From: Candidatus Pantoea deserta
GTDB taxonomy: Bacteria > Pseudomonadota > Gammaproteobacteria > Enterobacterales > Enterobacteriaceae
NCBI RefSeq assembly: GCF_003813865.1
Contig: NZ_RMVG01000021.1
Location: forward strand, 17,113-81,112
Length of the DNA stretch: 64,000 nucleotides
Reading direction: 5' to 3'
A program made the position numbers and the translations under genes. The first letter of the stretch is position 1. Each line of letters opens with the position of its first letter. The notes below the pieces were generated by a model. It was not told the DNA's origin and did not search any database. It saw only the letters and a list, made by a program, of their open reading frames with translations. Shown here in pieces: positions 42,397 to 51,807 of this stretch.

Positions 42397-45368
42397 TAAA
42401 ATTTCTCCGGATGTTCTACGTGTTCAGGCGGCTGACGGTAGCCGTCCTGCCGCCACTTCTGCTCCACCGGAACGTGATCCAGCGGCGTGCGCTGCCCGTG
42501 GCGGAAATTATGGCGCGGAATAGGGTTCGGCTGCGGCGCGCGCGTCAGTCGGGTCATGCTGACCGCGATCTCTTTGTAAGCCGGCGTATTGACGTCTGGA
42601 TCGTGATGCTCGCCGGTCAGCCCGTTAACCCCTGGCTTGCCGTGGTGAATAGGAATAAACAGCAGGTTTCCCGCCACGCGATCGGTAACCACCACCGGCA
42701 CCTCTACCGTGCCGCGCCGCGATTTAAGTTCAACCCACTCGCCCTCTTTCAGGCCGCGCGCCTGCGCCAGCTGCGGCGAGATCTCCACAAACCAGTTAGG
42801 CGATAGCGACAACATGCGACCGCCCTGACCGGTCTGGTTGGTCGACTGGAAGTGTTCCAGCATGCGGCCATTGTCCAGCATCAGATCGTACTCTTCGTCC
42901 GCCTCTTCCATTGGCGGCTGCCAGCTCAGCGGATAGAGGCGCGCTTTGCCGTCGGGGAAGGTAAATTTTTTGGTGTAGAGCAGCGGCGTGCTCTCGCCGT
43001 CCGGCGTCACTGGCCAAATCTGCGACTGCCAGCCCACCAGACGCTCGTAGCTGACGCCAGCGAATATCTCTGCGATACCGGCGGCTTCCGCCATAATCGC
43101 GCCGGGATTGGGGTAGTTCCAGTGATGACCGAGGCGCGCCGCCAGTTCGGTAAAGATTTGCCAGTCGGGACGGCTGTCGCCCAGCGGTTTCATGGCTGGT
43201 GAAAAATGCTGAATGCGGCGTTCGGTATTAACGAAGGTGCCCTCTTTCTCCACGCTGGGACAGCCTGGCAGCACCACATCGGCAAATTCGGCGGTACGGC
43301 TCATAAAGATGTCCTGCACCACCATAAAGTCGAGGCGGCTGAAGGCCTCATGCACTTTCGTGGAGTCGGCGTCGGAGAAGGCCGTCTCTTCGCCCGTGAT
43401 ATACATAGCGCGCAGTTTTCCCTCATGCGCGTGCTGCACCATCATGAAATTATCAGACCCAGCCTTATCGGAGAGTTCCTCAGGCGTAACGCCCCAGGCG
43501 CGCGCCCACTTCTCGCGCATCGCCGGATCGGTAACTTTTTCGTAGCCAGGGTAAACGTTGCTCAGGCAGCCAAAGTCGCTGGCGCCCTGCACATTGTTAT
43601 GACCGCGCATCGGATAGCCGCCGGTGCCGGGGCGTCCGTAGTTGCCCGTCACCAGCAGCAAATTGGACAGCGCGGTGCTGGTGTCGGCGCCATGACTATG
43701 CTGAGTAATGCCCATGGCCCACAGCAGACAAACGCTCTCCGCCTGCCCGATCATTTCCGCCGCCGAGGTGAGTTCCTCAACGCTGAGTCCGGTAACCTCG
43801 CTGGCAAATTCCAGAGTAAAAGGCGCAAGCGAGGCGCGATACTCCTCGACCTGATTGACGCGCTGCGCCAGAAACGCCTCGTCGGCATAGCCTTTGTCGA
43901 ACATATACTTCGACATCGCCGAGGCCCAGACTATATCGGTGCCGGGCTTAATACGCAGGAACTGATCGGCGCGTTCGGCCATTTCATGACGGCGCGGATC
44001 CACCACCAGCAGCTTCTGTCCACGGTGCTTGTGGCTCTGCTTGATGTGCGACGCGATAACCGGATGGTTCTCCGCCAGATTGCTGCCGACGGTAATAATC
44101 AAATCGGTTTTCTGTAGATCGCGGATCGTCCCTGCATCGCCGCCGTAGCCTACGGTGCGGAACAGGCCTTCGGTCGCCGGGTTCTGGCAGTAGCGCGACG
44201 AGTTATCGACATTATTAGTGCCGAAGATCAGTCGGGCGATTTTCTGCGTCAGATAGGCCTCTTCATTGCTGGCCTTGCTGGAGCCGATAAAGCCGATGGC
44301 GTCGCCGCCGTACTGGCGCGCCACATCCCGCAGGCCTTGCGCCACCCGATCCAGCGCTTCGTCCCAGCTGGCCGGACGAAAACGGCCATTTTCGCGGATC
44401 AGCGGCGTGGTCAGGCGATGAGGGCTGTTGACGAAATCCCAGCCGAATTTGCCTTTCACGCAGGTAGAAATTCCGTTGGCGGGCGCGTCGGCCACCGGCT
44501 GCACCTTCAGGATATGCCGATCGCGCGTCCAGATTTCAAAGCTGCATCCAACGCCGCAGTAGGTGCAGACGGTTTTCGTGCGTTTGATTTCCGCCTGCCG
44601 CAGCGCATCGTCAATCAGCGAAATGCCGGTGATCGGCTCCATGCCAATGCTGTTTTCCAGCGATTTTACGAAGTCGATCATGGGTCGCTTCAGCCCTTCA
44701 TCCATTGCGGTAAAGGGACCCGCGTCGGGCTGCATGGTTTTTTCCAGCAGCGCGTTACAGGGGCAGACCGTTACGCAATGGCCGCAGCTCACGCAGCTCG
44801 AACCGGCAATTTGCGTGCCGCCGTCCCAGAGCACGCGCGGATGCTCCTGGGTGTAGTCGATGCTGAGGGTTTCGTTGACCTCGACGTTCTGACAGGCTTC
44901 CACACAGCGCCCGCACAGAATGCACTGATCGGGATCGTAGGTGTAAAAGGGGTTCGAATGGTCTTTTCCGGTGGGTTTACGCTGGTAAGGATAGTACTGA
45001 ATCGGAATATGCATATCCGCGACGGTATTGTGCAGCGTACAGTCGCCAGTGTTATGTTCGCATACGGTGCAGTAAAGCTCGTGCCGATTAAGGATGCGGT
45101 CCATCCCTTCCTGCTGCGCGGCGCGCGGCCATTCCCCTTCGCTGTTGATCTCCAGCCCCTGGAAGGTGCGCAGCGTACAGCCGCGTACTCGTTCCCCATT
45201 CGCTTCAACCCAGCAGACATCACAGGTTTCCAGCGGTTGTAGCGCCGGATGGTAACAGACATGGGGCAGTTTTTTTCCCTGCTCGGTAAGAAAGTCGATC
45301 AAGGGCTGATTAATAGCGCCCACCAGGGGTTCGCCATTATAAATAATGGTACAGGTTTTTTCTGACAT
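42396..45368 (-). CDS. Molybdenum formate dehydrogenase alpha subunit, Cys type, with N-terminal Fe-S domains
   Basis: 990 residues. N-terminal 2Fe-2S ferredoxin-like domain (HVCYHPALQPLETCDVCW), then ELYCTVCEHNTGDCTLH (His-Cys3 cluster), two 4Fe-4S sites (CILCGRCVEACQN, CVSCGHCVTVCPC) and the molybdopterin domain opening CTYCGVGCSFE. The Mo ligand is Cys in SSRYCQNPATEG, not selenocysteine, so no SECIS is needed. The domain order matches the YjgC/YrhE-type cytosolic formate dehydrogenases and NuoG-like arms. It oxidises formate to CO2. First gene of the operon with DUF1641 and bd-type oxidase genes; divergent from a formaldehyde dehydrogenase-like gene. Confidence 0.93.
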   Translation of the reverse strand: MSEKTCTIIYNGEPLVGAINQPLIDFLTEQGKKLPHVCYHPALQPLETCDVCWVEANGERVRGCTLRTFQGLEINSEGEWPRAAQQEGMDRILNRHELYCTVCEHNTGDCTLHNTVADMHIPIQYYPYQRKPTGKDHSNPFYTYDPDQCILCGRCVEACQNVEVNETLSIDYTQEHPRVLWDGGTQIAGSSCVSCGHCVTVCPCNALLEKTMQPDAGPFTAMDEGLKRPMIDFVKSLENSIGMEPITGISLIDDALRQAEIKRTKTVCTYCGVGCSFEIWTRDRHILKVQPVADAPANGISTCVKGKFGWDFVNSPHRLTTPLIRENGRFRPASWDEALDRVAQGLRDVARQYGGDAIGFIGSSKASNEEAYLTQKIARLIFGTNNVDNSSRYCQNPATEGLFRTVGYGGDAGTIRDLQKTDLIITVGSNLAENHPVIASHIKQSHKHRGQKLLVVDPRRHEMAERADQFLRIKPGTDIVWASAMSKYMFDKGYADEAFLAQRVNQVEEYRASLAPFTLEFASEVTGLSVEELTSAAEMIGQAESVCLLWAMGITQHSHGADTSTALSNLLLVTGNYGRPGTGGYPMRGHNNVQGASDFGCLSNVYPGYEKVTDPAMREKWARAWGVTPEELSDKAGSDNFMMVQHAHEGKLRAMYITGEETAFSDADSTKVHEAFSRLDFMVVQDIFMSRTAEFADVVLPGCPSVEKEGTFVNTERRIQHFSPAMKPLGDSRPDWQIFTELAARLGHHWNYPNPGAIMAEAAGIAEIFAGVSYERLVGWQSQIWPVTPDGESTPLLYTKKFTFPDGKARLYPLSWQPPMEEADEEYDLMLDNGRMLEHFQSTNQTGQGGRMLSLSPNWFVEISPQLAQARGLKEGEWVELKSRRGTVEVPVVVTDRVAGNLLFIPIHHGKPGVNGLTGEHHDPDVNTPAYKEIAVSMTRLTRAPQPNPIPRHNFRHGQRTPLDHVPVEQKWRQDGYRQPPEHVEHPEKF

Positions 45369-45579
45369 TTAACGCCTCGTTCTCGACATTGCAATCGGCA
45401 TCCAGCCAGCGTGTTCAGGTTTTTATGTAAAGTTATGTCTTCAGCTTAGCGACAAAAAAATCGTCTGCAACGAAGCGGATCCGCTTAACGGGTATCCCCT
45501 GCTCTTTCTTAAAGGAAAGCCATGGCAAATCAGCCGAAAAAAGCCCTTATTTTCAAAACGATAAATATATTTATGAGCG

Positions 45580-45611
45580 GGTTCGCAAAAAATTGTTAAT
45601 CATTGCGAACC
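45580..45611. promoter_or_regulatory. Dyad between the formate and formaldehyde dehydrogenase genes
   Basis: GGTTCGCA (45580-45587) and TGCGAACC (45604-45611) are perfect 8-bp inverted arms 16 bases apart, 100 bases before the zinc dehydrogenase start. Probable shared operator of the divergent operons. The rest of 45369-45710 holds no gene. Confidence 0.6.
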
Positions 45612-45710
45612 GATGCGCTTATTTATTTGCCGGGCAGAGCGTTGTTGACTCTCTATACTTTTTAATCAGACATTTTTTGACAAACAACAGGCAAAAGACA
45701 GAGGTGAATA

Positions 45711-46919
45711 ATGAAAGCATTAGTCTGGCACGGCGTGGGAAATATCCAGCTGGATGACGTTCCCGATCCGCAAATTGAGCAACCGGGCGATGCTGTTATT
45801 CGGATTACCGCTTCGGCAATTTGCGGCACCGACCTGCACTTTATTCGCGGTACCTTTAGTGATATGCAGCCTGGCACCATTCTGGGCCATGAAGCCGTGG
45901 GCATCGTGGAGCAGGTCGGGGACGAAGCCGGTAATCTCAGTCCAGGGGACCGCGTGGTGGTCTGCTCCACGGTATCGTGCGGCGTCTGCCCGCCCTGCCG
46001 GGCCGGTCATACCGCTCAGTGCGATAACGCTAACCCCAACGGTCCGGAAGCGGGCACCTGTTTTTTTGGCGGTCCCAAAGCCACCGGACCCGTTAACGGT
46101 TTACAGGCTGAGAAAGCGCGTATTCCGTTTGCCGCTAATACGCTGGTGAAAATTCCCGACGGCGTCACCGATGAACAGGCTATTCTGATCAGCGATATTT
46201 TCCCTACCGCCTGGTTTGGCGCGGAACTGGCCGACATCACGCGCGGCGACATCGTCGTGGTGTTCGGCTGCGGGCCGGTCGGACAGTTCGCTATCGCCAG
46301 CGCGCTGCTGATGGGCGCGGCGCGGGTTATCGCGGTTGACTGCCGCGTTGACCGCCTGGCGATGGCGCGCCGTCAGGGCGCGTTCACGGTCAATTTTGAA
46401 CGGGAAGATCCGGTGCAGGTGATTAAAAAGCTGACGGGAGGAACCGGCGCGGACTGCGCCATTGATGCGGTGGGCGTCGACAGCCAGCATGCGCATCACG
46501 GCCCGGCGAGCGACGAGGCAGAAGAGAAAGCCGGGAAGTTCGAGCAGGAAGTGGCGCAGGTCGCTCCGGAAACCCATCCGCATGAGGGTAACTGGGTTCC
46601 CGGCGATGCCCCGACCCAGGCGCTGGAGTGGGCCATCGCCAGTCTGAAGAAAGCGGGACGTCTCAGCATTATCGGCGTCTATCCTCCCGCCGCAGAGATT
46701 TTCCCCATCGGTAAAGCGATGAACAAGAATCTCACCATCAGGATGGGCAACTGTAACCACCATACCCATATTCCTCACTTGCTGGAGCTGACGCGCACCG
46801 GCGCAATCGATCCTGCCCAGGTGCTGACCAACGTAGAGCCGATTGAGAATGTAGTGGAGGCCTATAAGGCTTTTGACAAGCGCGAACCCGGCTGGGTGAA
46901 AGTGGAGCTGACGACCTGA
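45711..46919 (+). CDS. Zinc-dependent formaldehyde dehydrogenase-like enzyme
   Basis: 402 residues. Catalytic zinc motif ASAICGTDLHFIRG and GHEAVG, structural zinc CGVCPPCRAGHTAQC, Rossmann VFGCGPVGQFAIAS. A His/Glu-rich insert (HAHHGPASDEAEEKAGKFEQ and following) is characteristic of glutathione-independent formaldehyde dehydrogenases and dismutases. It probably makes formate from formaldehyde, which the divergent formate dehydrogenase then oxidises. Separate from the paralogue at 34530. Confidence 0.9.
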   Translation: MKALVWHGVGNIQLDDVPDPQIEQPGDAVIRITASAICGTDLHFIRGTFSDMQPGTILGHEAVGIVEQVGDEAGNLSPGDRVVVCSTVSCGVCPPCRAGHTAQCDNANPNGPEAGTCFFGGPKATGPVNGLQAEKARIPFAANTLVKIPDGVTDEQAILISDIFPTAWFGAELADITRGDIVVVFGCGPVGQFAIASALLMGAARVIAVDCRVDRLAMARRQGAFTVNFEREDPVQVIKKLTGGTGADCAIDAVGVDSQHAHHGPASDEAEEKAGKFEQEVAQVAPETHPHEGNWVPGDAPTQALEWAIASLKKAGRLSIIGVYPPAAEIFPIGKAMNKNLTIRMGNCNHHTHIPHLLELTRTGAIDPAQVLTNVEPIENVVEAYKAFDKREPGWVKVELTT

Positions 46920-46975
46920 AAGGTCGGGATCTCTCTCCCGTCGAGCAGGCGAAACCCGTAACAGCAGCAAAGAAA

Positions 46976-46997
46976 AGCAGCCATCAGGCTGCTTTTT
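46976..46997 (+). terminator. Terminator after the zinc dehydrogenase gene
   Basis: AGCAGCC (46976-46982) and GGCTGCT (46987-46993) around ATCA, followed by TTTT. AAAA precedes it, so it may also serve the minus-strand chemoreceptor gene. Confidence 0.8.
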
Positions 46998-47008
46998 GCT
47001 AAGAGGCG

Positions 47009-48961
47009 TTACGCCGACTGCGCTTCCAGCCGGAACTGTTCGACCGACTGCGCCAGCTGCGAGGACTGCTCTTCCATCGCGCTGGCGGCAGCGGAAATTT
47101 CCTGCACCAGCGCCGCATTTTGCTGGGTAACGCTGTCCATTTCATTGACCGCGACAGAGACCTGGCTGATGCCGCGGCTCTGCTCATCCGACGCGGTGGC
47201 GATCTCGCCCATTATCGCCTGCACCGAGATGACCGCCTGGGTAATCTCCTGCATGGTGTCCCCGGCATTGCGCACCTGGCTGACGCCGCTGTCGACGCGC
47301 TGAGTTGACTCGGCGATCAGCGACGCGATGTCTTTAACCGCCGAAGCGCTGCGCTGCGCAAGGTTGCGCACCTCAGAGGCGACCACGGCAAAGCCTCGGC
47401 CCTGCTCACCCGCACGCGCGGCTTCGACCGCTGCGTTCAGCGCCAGAATATTGGTCTGAAACGCAATGCTGTTGATGATGGCGGTGATGTCGCCGATCTT
47501 GCGCGCGCTCTCGTTGATCTGCGCCATGGTCTGCACCACTTCGCCCACCAGCGCTTCGCCTTTGCGTGCGGTCAGCGACGCCTTTTCCGTTAGCGTAGAG
47601 GCCTGATGCGCATTGGCGGCATTGTGTTTCACCGTGGCCGTAAGCTGTTCCATGCTGGCGGCGGTCTCTTCCAGAGCGGCAGCCTGCTGCTCGGTGCGTG
47701 AGGCCAGGTTGATGTTGCCTTTTGCGATCTCTTCCGCGCCGTCGCGCACCGAGGCGCTGGTCTCTTTAATATGACTCACCATGGCGCTCAGGCGCGCCTG
47801 CATGGTATGCAGCGCATAGAACAGGCTACTCTGATCGCCTGCTTTCAGGGGGATGCGGGTATGCAGCTGGCCATCCGCCACTGCCAGCGCAATGGCGGCG
47901 GCATCGGCAGGTTCGCCCCCCAGCGGACGCAGTACGATGCGGCTGAAGACGATACCCAGCAGCAGGCTCACCAGCACAATGCTCGCCAGCATCATCCACA
48001 GGGCGTTATGCAGCTGCTGACGCGCGGCGCTCATCACTAAATCCAGCGGCGCGGCGACGCCCAGATACCAGACGTTGCTGCTGTTGCCGATGGCGATCGG
48101 CTGCCAGGTGACCAGCGCTTTTTCGCCGAGAATCGCATCGTCCTGCTCCGTCACCTCTGGCGTCAGATGGCTTTTATCTCCCTTCCATAGCTGGTTGGTC
48201 TGCGCTTTGTCGGGCGAAGAGACGATCTTTCCGCCGCTGGAGAGCAGCATGGCGTAGCCCGCACCCTGCCAGGGCTTGATCTCATTGACGCGCTGCTGGA
48301 GATTCGCCAGCGAAATATCGGACGTCACCACGCCCCAGAGCTTGCCGCGATCGATGATGGGGGTGGTGATTGAGGTAAGCAGCGTTGGCACGCCGTTATA
48401 GGCGTAGCTGTAGGGTTCAGTCGGGAAATCCTTGCGCGTGCGCTGCGCCACCAGATAGTAATCCCCCTGGCCTGGCGTCAGATAAGACGTCAGGGGATGC
48501 ATTTTGTAGTTGCCGGACTTATCGACATCGACAAACCAGGCATAGCGTCCCTCCGGCGGCTGCCCGCTCTGAGTGGCAAGCTCGGCGTCGCGTCCGTCGA
48601 ACACGTCTTTTTCCAGGATCACCGAAACAGACAGGTAGTCAGGATTGCTGCGCAGAGTATATTCAGCCAGCTTATCGAGGACGTGGCGATCCTGAATCCC
48701 GGCATCCGGCAGGGCTATCAGGCTCTGTCCCAGGCTCTGCGCGACATCGCGCGCATGAGTCAGGGTCTTCTCAACCTCCAGCGCCTTACTGCGCGCGATC
48801 TGTTGCAGATACTCTTCCGCCAGCTGGCGCTGCGCCTGGCCCGATTGCCAGCTCAGCACGCCGATAGTGATGGCGAAACCAGTGGCGATCGTGAGCGCAC
48901 CGGTCAGCAGCATCATGGCGCGAGTAGTTATTCTTTTTTTTGATACGCGGTCCGCTTTCAT
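47009..48961 (-). CDS. Methyl-accepting chemotaxis protein, Cache sensor
   Basis: 650 residues. Membrane helix near residues 12-35, periplasmic Cache-type sensor (about 40-280, with WFVDVDKSGNYKMHPLTSYL and YLGVAAPLDLVMSA), second helix at about 290-315, HAMP, then the signalling hairpin AFQTNILALNAAVEAARAGE. No C-terminal CheR/CheB pentapeptide: it ends EQFRLEAQSA. ATG 48961 is preferred over the upstream TTG. It lies 140 bases after the M20 gene and might sense a compound related to that operon, but this is speculative. Confidence 0.92.
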   Translation of the reverse strand: MKADRVSKKRITTRAMMLLTGALTIATGFAITIGVLSWQSGQAQRQLAEEYLQQIARSKALEVEKTLTHARDVAQSLGQSLIALPDAGIQDRHVLDKLAEYTLRSNPDYLSVSVILEKDVFDGRDAELATQSGQPPEGRYAWFVDVDKSGNYKMHPLTSYLTPGQGDYYLVAQRTRKDFPTEPYSYAYNGVPTLLTSITTPIIDRGKLWGVVTSDISLANLQQRVNEIKPWQGAGYAMLLSSGGKIVSSPDKAQTNQLWKGDKSHLTPEVTEQDDAILGEKALVTWQPIAIGNSSNVWYLGVAAPLDLVMSAARQQLHNALWMMLASIVLVSLLLGIVFSRIVLRPLGGEPADAAAIALAVADGQLHTRIPLKAGDQSSLFYALHTMQARLSAMVSHIKETSASVRDGAEEIAKGNINLASRTEQQAAALEETAASMEQLTATVKHNAANAHQASTLTEKASLTARKGEALVGEVVQTMAQINESARKIGDITAIINSIAFQTNILALNAAVEAARAGEQGRGFAVVASEVRNLAQRSASAVKDIASLIAESTQRVDSGVSQVRNAGDTMQEITQAVISVQAIMGEIATASDEQSRGISQVSVAVNEMDSVTQQNAALVQEISAAASAMEEQSSQLAQSVEQFRLEAQSA

Positions 48962-49102
48962 TACTGGTTTCCCCAATGTTCAGAGTCAGGCGAATAAAAC
49001 AGCAGTGCTGTTAAACACCTTATCGGCGAGGGTGGGTGAAACTTAAGCAGTTAAAGCAGAAACCGGGCGAACGTGCAGGCGTCCGCCCGGCTGAAAGAAG
49101 CA

Positions 49103-50254
49103 TCAGGCCAGTTTATTCAGGGCGTTAACCGCCAGCTGCGCCAGATACTGCGCGGTAGGAAACAGCGCGTTATCGTCAACGCGGAATTTTGGATGGTGCA
49201 GCGCCCAGGGACCGCCGGACCCGACCATCATAAAGGTGCCTGGGACCTTCTGCTGGTAGAATGCAAAATCCTCACCGATCGGGCTGGCGTCGATGCGACG
49301 CGCCTCAAACCCCACATCGCTCGCCTGCTCCAGCGCAAATTCCACCCACTCCGGCGTGTTAACCACTGAGGGCGGACCGGCGTGCCAGAGAAAGTCGATC
49401 TCCGCGCCAAAGGCTGCGGCCAGACCGTCGAGTAGCGCGCGGAAACGCTGTTCGATCAGCGCGCGCGCCTCAGCGCTAAAGGTGCGCACCGTGCCTTCCA
49501 GATACGCGGTATCCGGGATGACGTTCCAGGTGCTGCCGCTGTGGATCTGGGTAATCGAGACCACGGCATTCTGGTCTGAAGGCACGTTGCGGCTGATCAG
49601 CGTCTGCACCGCGCTAATAATCTGACCTACGATGATGATTGGATCGTTGCCTTCATGCGGTTTCGCCGCGTGCGCGCCTTTTGCCGCCACCTTGATTTCA
49701 AAGCGATCGACGCCCGCCGTCAGCGCGCCGTCTTTTCCGCCTACCACGCCGACCGGCAGCGTCGGATCGTTGTGAATACCAAAAATCACCGCCGCGTCGT
49801 CCAGCGCGCCGGTAGCGATCAAATCGGGCGCGCCCAGGCCGGTCTCTTCGGCCGCCTGGAACAGGATGCGCACGCGCCCTTTTAGCGATGCCGCCTGCTG
49901 CTGTAGCAAAATAGCGGCGCCGAGCGCGGCCGAGGTGTGAAAATCATGGCCGCAGGCGTGCATGACGCCAGGCTTCTCCGAGGTAAAGGCCACCCCGGAC
50001 TCCTCTTCGATCGGCAGCGCGTCGATGTCGGCGCGCACTACTACCAGCGGACCAGACGCCTCGCCGACTTCGGCCACCAGACCGGTCTTCAGCGGCAGAT
50101 CGAGAATGCGGATGCCTGCGTCGGTCAGCGCCGCGCGGATTTTGTTTGTGGTTTCGAACTCCTGGTTCGACAGCTCAGGGAAACGGTGCATATCGTGGCG
50201 GAATGCCTGGATCTGGCTGGCAAGCGCCCGATCCTGTTCGCGGATCTCTTTCAT
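49103..50254 (-). CDS. M20-family amidohydrolase, probable N-acetylcysteine deacetylase
   Basis: 383 residues, start after AAAGGAAATAAG. Metal site residues in HACGHDFHTSAALG, AAEETGLGA and GEDFAFY, the last characteristic of M20D deacylases. In the operon context (lyase, GNAT, amino acid ABC importer) it should remove the acetyl group from N-acetylcysteine, the last step of S-(2-succino)cysteine salvage. Related enzymes are YxeP and YtnL of Bacillus. Last gene of the operon. Confidence 0.88.
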   Translation of the reverse strand: MKEIREQDRALASQIQAFRHDMHRFPELSNQEFETTNKIRAALTDAGIRILDLPLKTGLVAEVGEASGPLVVVRADIDALPIEEESGVAFTSEKPGVMHACGHDFHTSAALGAAILLQQQAASLKGRVRILFQAAEETGLGAPDLIATGALDDAAVIFGIHNDPTLPVGVVGGKDGALTAGVDRFEIKVAAKGAHAAKPHEGNDPIIIVGQIISAVQTLISRNVPSDQNAVVSITQIHSGSTWNVIPDTAYLEGTVRTFSAEARALIEQRFRALLDGLAAAFGAEIDFLWHAGPPSVVNTPEWVEFALEQASDVGFEARRIDASPIGEDFAFYQQKVPGTFMMVGSGGPWALHHPKFRVDDNALFPTAQYLAQLAVNALNKLA

Positions 50255-50304
50255 CTTATTTCCTTTCGGTGCGATGGGCTGCGGCAAAGTATGCGGCGGC
50301 GCGC

Positions 50305-51066
50305 TTAAATATTGAAATCATCATTGGTTTCGATGTTAGTCATCTGGCGCAAAAAGCGGCGCGTAACGGGATTGTCGGAGAAGCTGATCACCTGCTCTGC
50401 CGGTCCCTGCTCAACGATATGGCCATCTGCCATAAAGATGACGCGATCGGCCACCTCTTTGGCGAACTGCATCTCGTGCGTCACGATCACCATAGTGGTT
50501 TTTTGCTGCGCCAGGCTTTTCATAACCTGAAGCACTTCATGGACGCGCTCAGGATCGAGCGCCGACGTCGGCTCATCGAACAGAATGGCGCGCGGCTTTA
50601 CCGCCAGCGCGCGCGCGATGCTGACGCGCTGCTGCTGGCCCCCGGACAGCGTGACCGGATACTGCTGCGCCTGCGCAGCCATCCCGACCAGCTCCAGCAG
50701 CTGCATTCCGATGTCGCTGGCCTGCGCCTTCGGCATTTTTTTCACCATGATCAGACCTTCGGTGATGTTCTCCAGCGCGGTTTTGTTGCGAAACAGACTG
50801 TAGTTCTGGAACACCATTGCCGTCTGACCGCGCAAGGCATGTTCCTCTTTCGCGCTGTAGCTGGCGGTGTCGAGCGACACATCGCCGATCTGAATAACGC
50901 CGGATTCCGGCTTTTCCAGCAGGTTGAGGCAGCGCAGCAGCGTCGATTTGCCTGAGCCGGAGGGACCAATAATCGCCACCACCTCGCCTTCGCCAATCGT
51001 CAGGCTGATGTCATCCAGCACCACTTTGTCGCCGAAGCGTTTATTAAGCTGTTTTACACTGATCAT
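50305..51066 (-). CDS. Polar amino acid ABC transporter ATPase
   Basis: 253 residues. Walker A GPSGSGKST, signature LSGGQQQRVSIARALA, Walker B ILFDEPTSALDPE and switch VTHEMQF, as in GlnQ/TcyC proteins. Energises the importer made with the permease and binding protein upstream; here the substrate is probably S-(2-succino)cysteine or a cystine-like compound. Seven bases after the permease stop. Confidence 0.93.
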   Translation of the reverse strand: MISVKQLNKRFGDKVVLDDISLTIGEGEVVAIIGPSGSGKSTLLRCLNLLEKPESGVIQIGDVSLDTASYSAKEEHALRGQTAMVFQNYSLFRNKTALENITEGLIMVKKMPKAQASDIGMQLLELVGMAAQAQQYPVTLSGGQQQRVSIARALAVKPRAILFDEPTSALDPERVHEVLQVMKSLAQQKTTMVIVTHEMQFAKEVADRVIFMADGHIVEQGPAEQVISFSDNPVTRRFLRQMTNIETNDDFNI

Positions 51067-51073
51067 AGGAGCC

Positions 51074-51745
51074 TTAACGTTGCAGTGAATGACTGAGTTT
51101 CTTCTCCAGCAGCGCCTGAAGGCGGGCGTAACCGATGATCACCAGCCAGTAAATCAGACCTACCACGAGGAAGGTTTCAAAATAACGCAGCGACTCCGCC
51201 GCGATCATTTTGCCCTCGGCGAACATCTCCGACACGCCCAGCGCAAAGGCTACCGAAGTATCTTTAATCAGCGAGATAAAGGTGTTGCCGGTCGCAGGCA
51301 GCGCGTTGAGCAGCGCCTGCGGCAGAATAATACGGCGATAAATCTGCGCGCGGCGCATACCGATGGACAGCCCCGCCTCCATCTGCGTCGGATCGACCGA
51401 AGCCAGCCCGGCGCGGTAGATCTCCGCCATGTAGGCTGAGGTTTTCAGGCTAAAGCCGATAATCGCGGCGGTGGTGGCGGACATGCCGTTCAGCGCCGGA
51501 AAGAGCTGCGGCAGGCCAAAGTAGATAATAAACAGCTGCACCAGCGACGGCATCCCGCGGAACAGCGAGATATACAGCTCCACCAGTTTGCTCACAAGCG
51601 TTGACTTGCTGTTGCGCAGCAGTGACAGACCGAGACCGATGATCATGGCACACGCCATCGACACCACGGCCAGCATCAGCGTAACCGGCAGATAGCTGAG
51701 GATCTGCGGCGAGATTTTCAGCAGATAGTTAACATCGAAATTCAT
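51074..51745 (-). CDS. Amino acid ABC transporter permease
   Basis: 223 residues, about five helices, HisM/GlnP family. ELYISLFRGMPSLVQLFIIYFG and the EAA-like loop (MEAGLSIGMRRAQIYRRIILPQAL) that contacts the ATPase are present. Single permease gene, so it works as a homodimer. Part of the lyase/GNAT/M20 operon. Confidence 0.93.
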   Translation of the reverse strand: MNFDVNYLLKISPQILSYLPVTLMLAVVSMACAMIIGLGLSLLRNSKSTLVSKLVELYISLFRGMPSLVQLFIIYFGLPQLFPALNGMSATTAAIIGFSLKTSAYMAEIYRAGLASVDPTQMEAGLSIGMRRAQIYRRIILPQALLNALPATGNTFISLIKDTSVAFALGVSEMFAEGKMIAAESLRYFETFLVVGLIYWLVIIGYARLQALLEKKLSHSLQR

Positions 51746-51807
51746 AAAAAGCCCTTAACGACGTTTGCCACCCGGCGGTGGCAAACGTTGACATGTGAAT
51801 GCAGGGT

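Noticed and set aside
43206..45242. Two long plus-strand frames within the formate dehydrogenase gene
   Set aside because: Shadows; no recognisable domain and no ribosome site.
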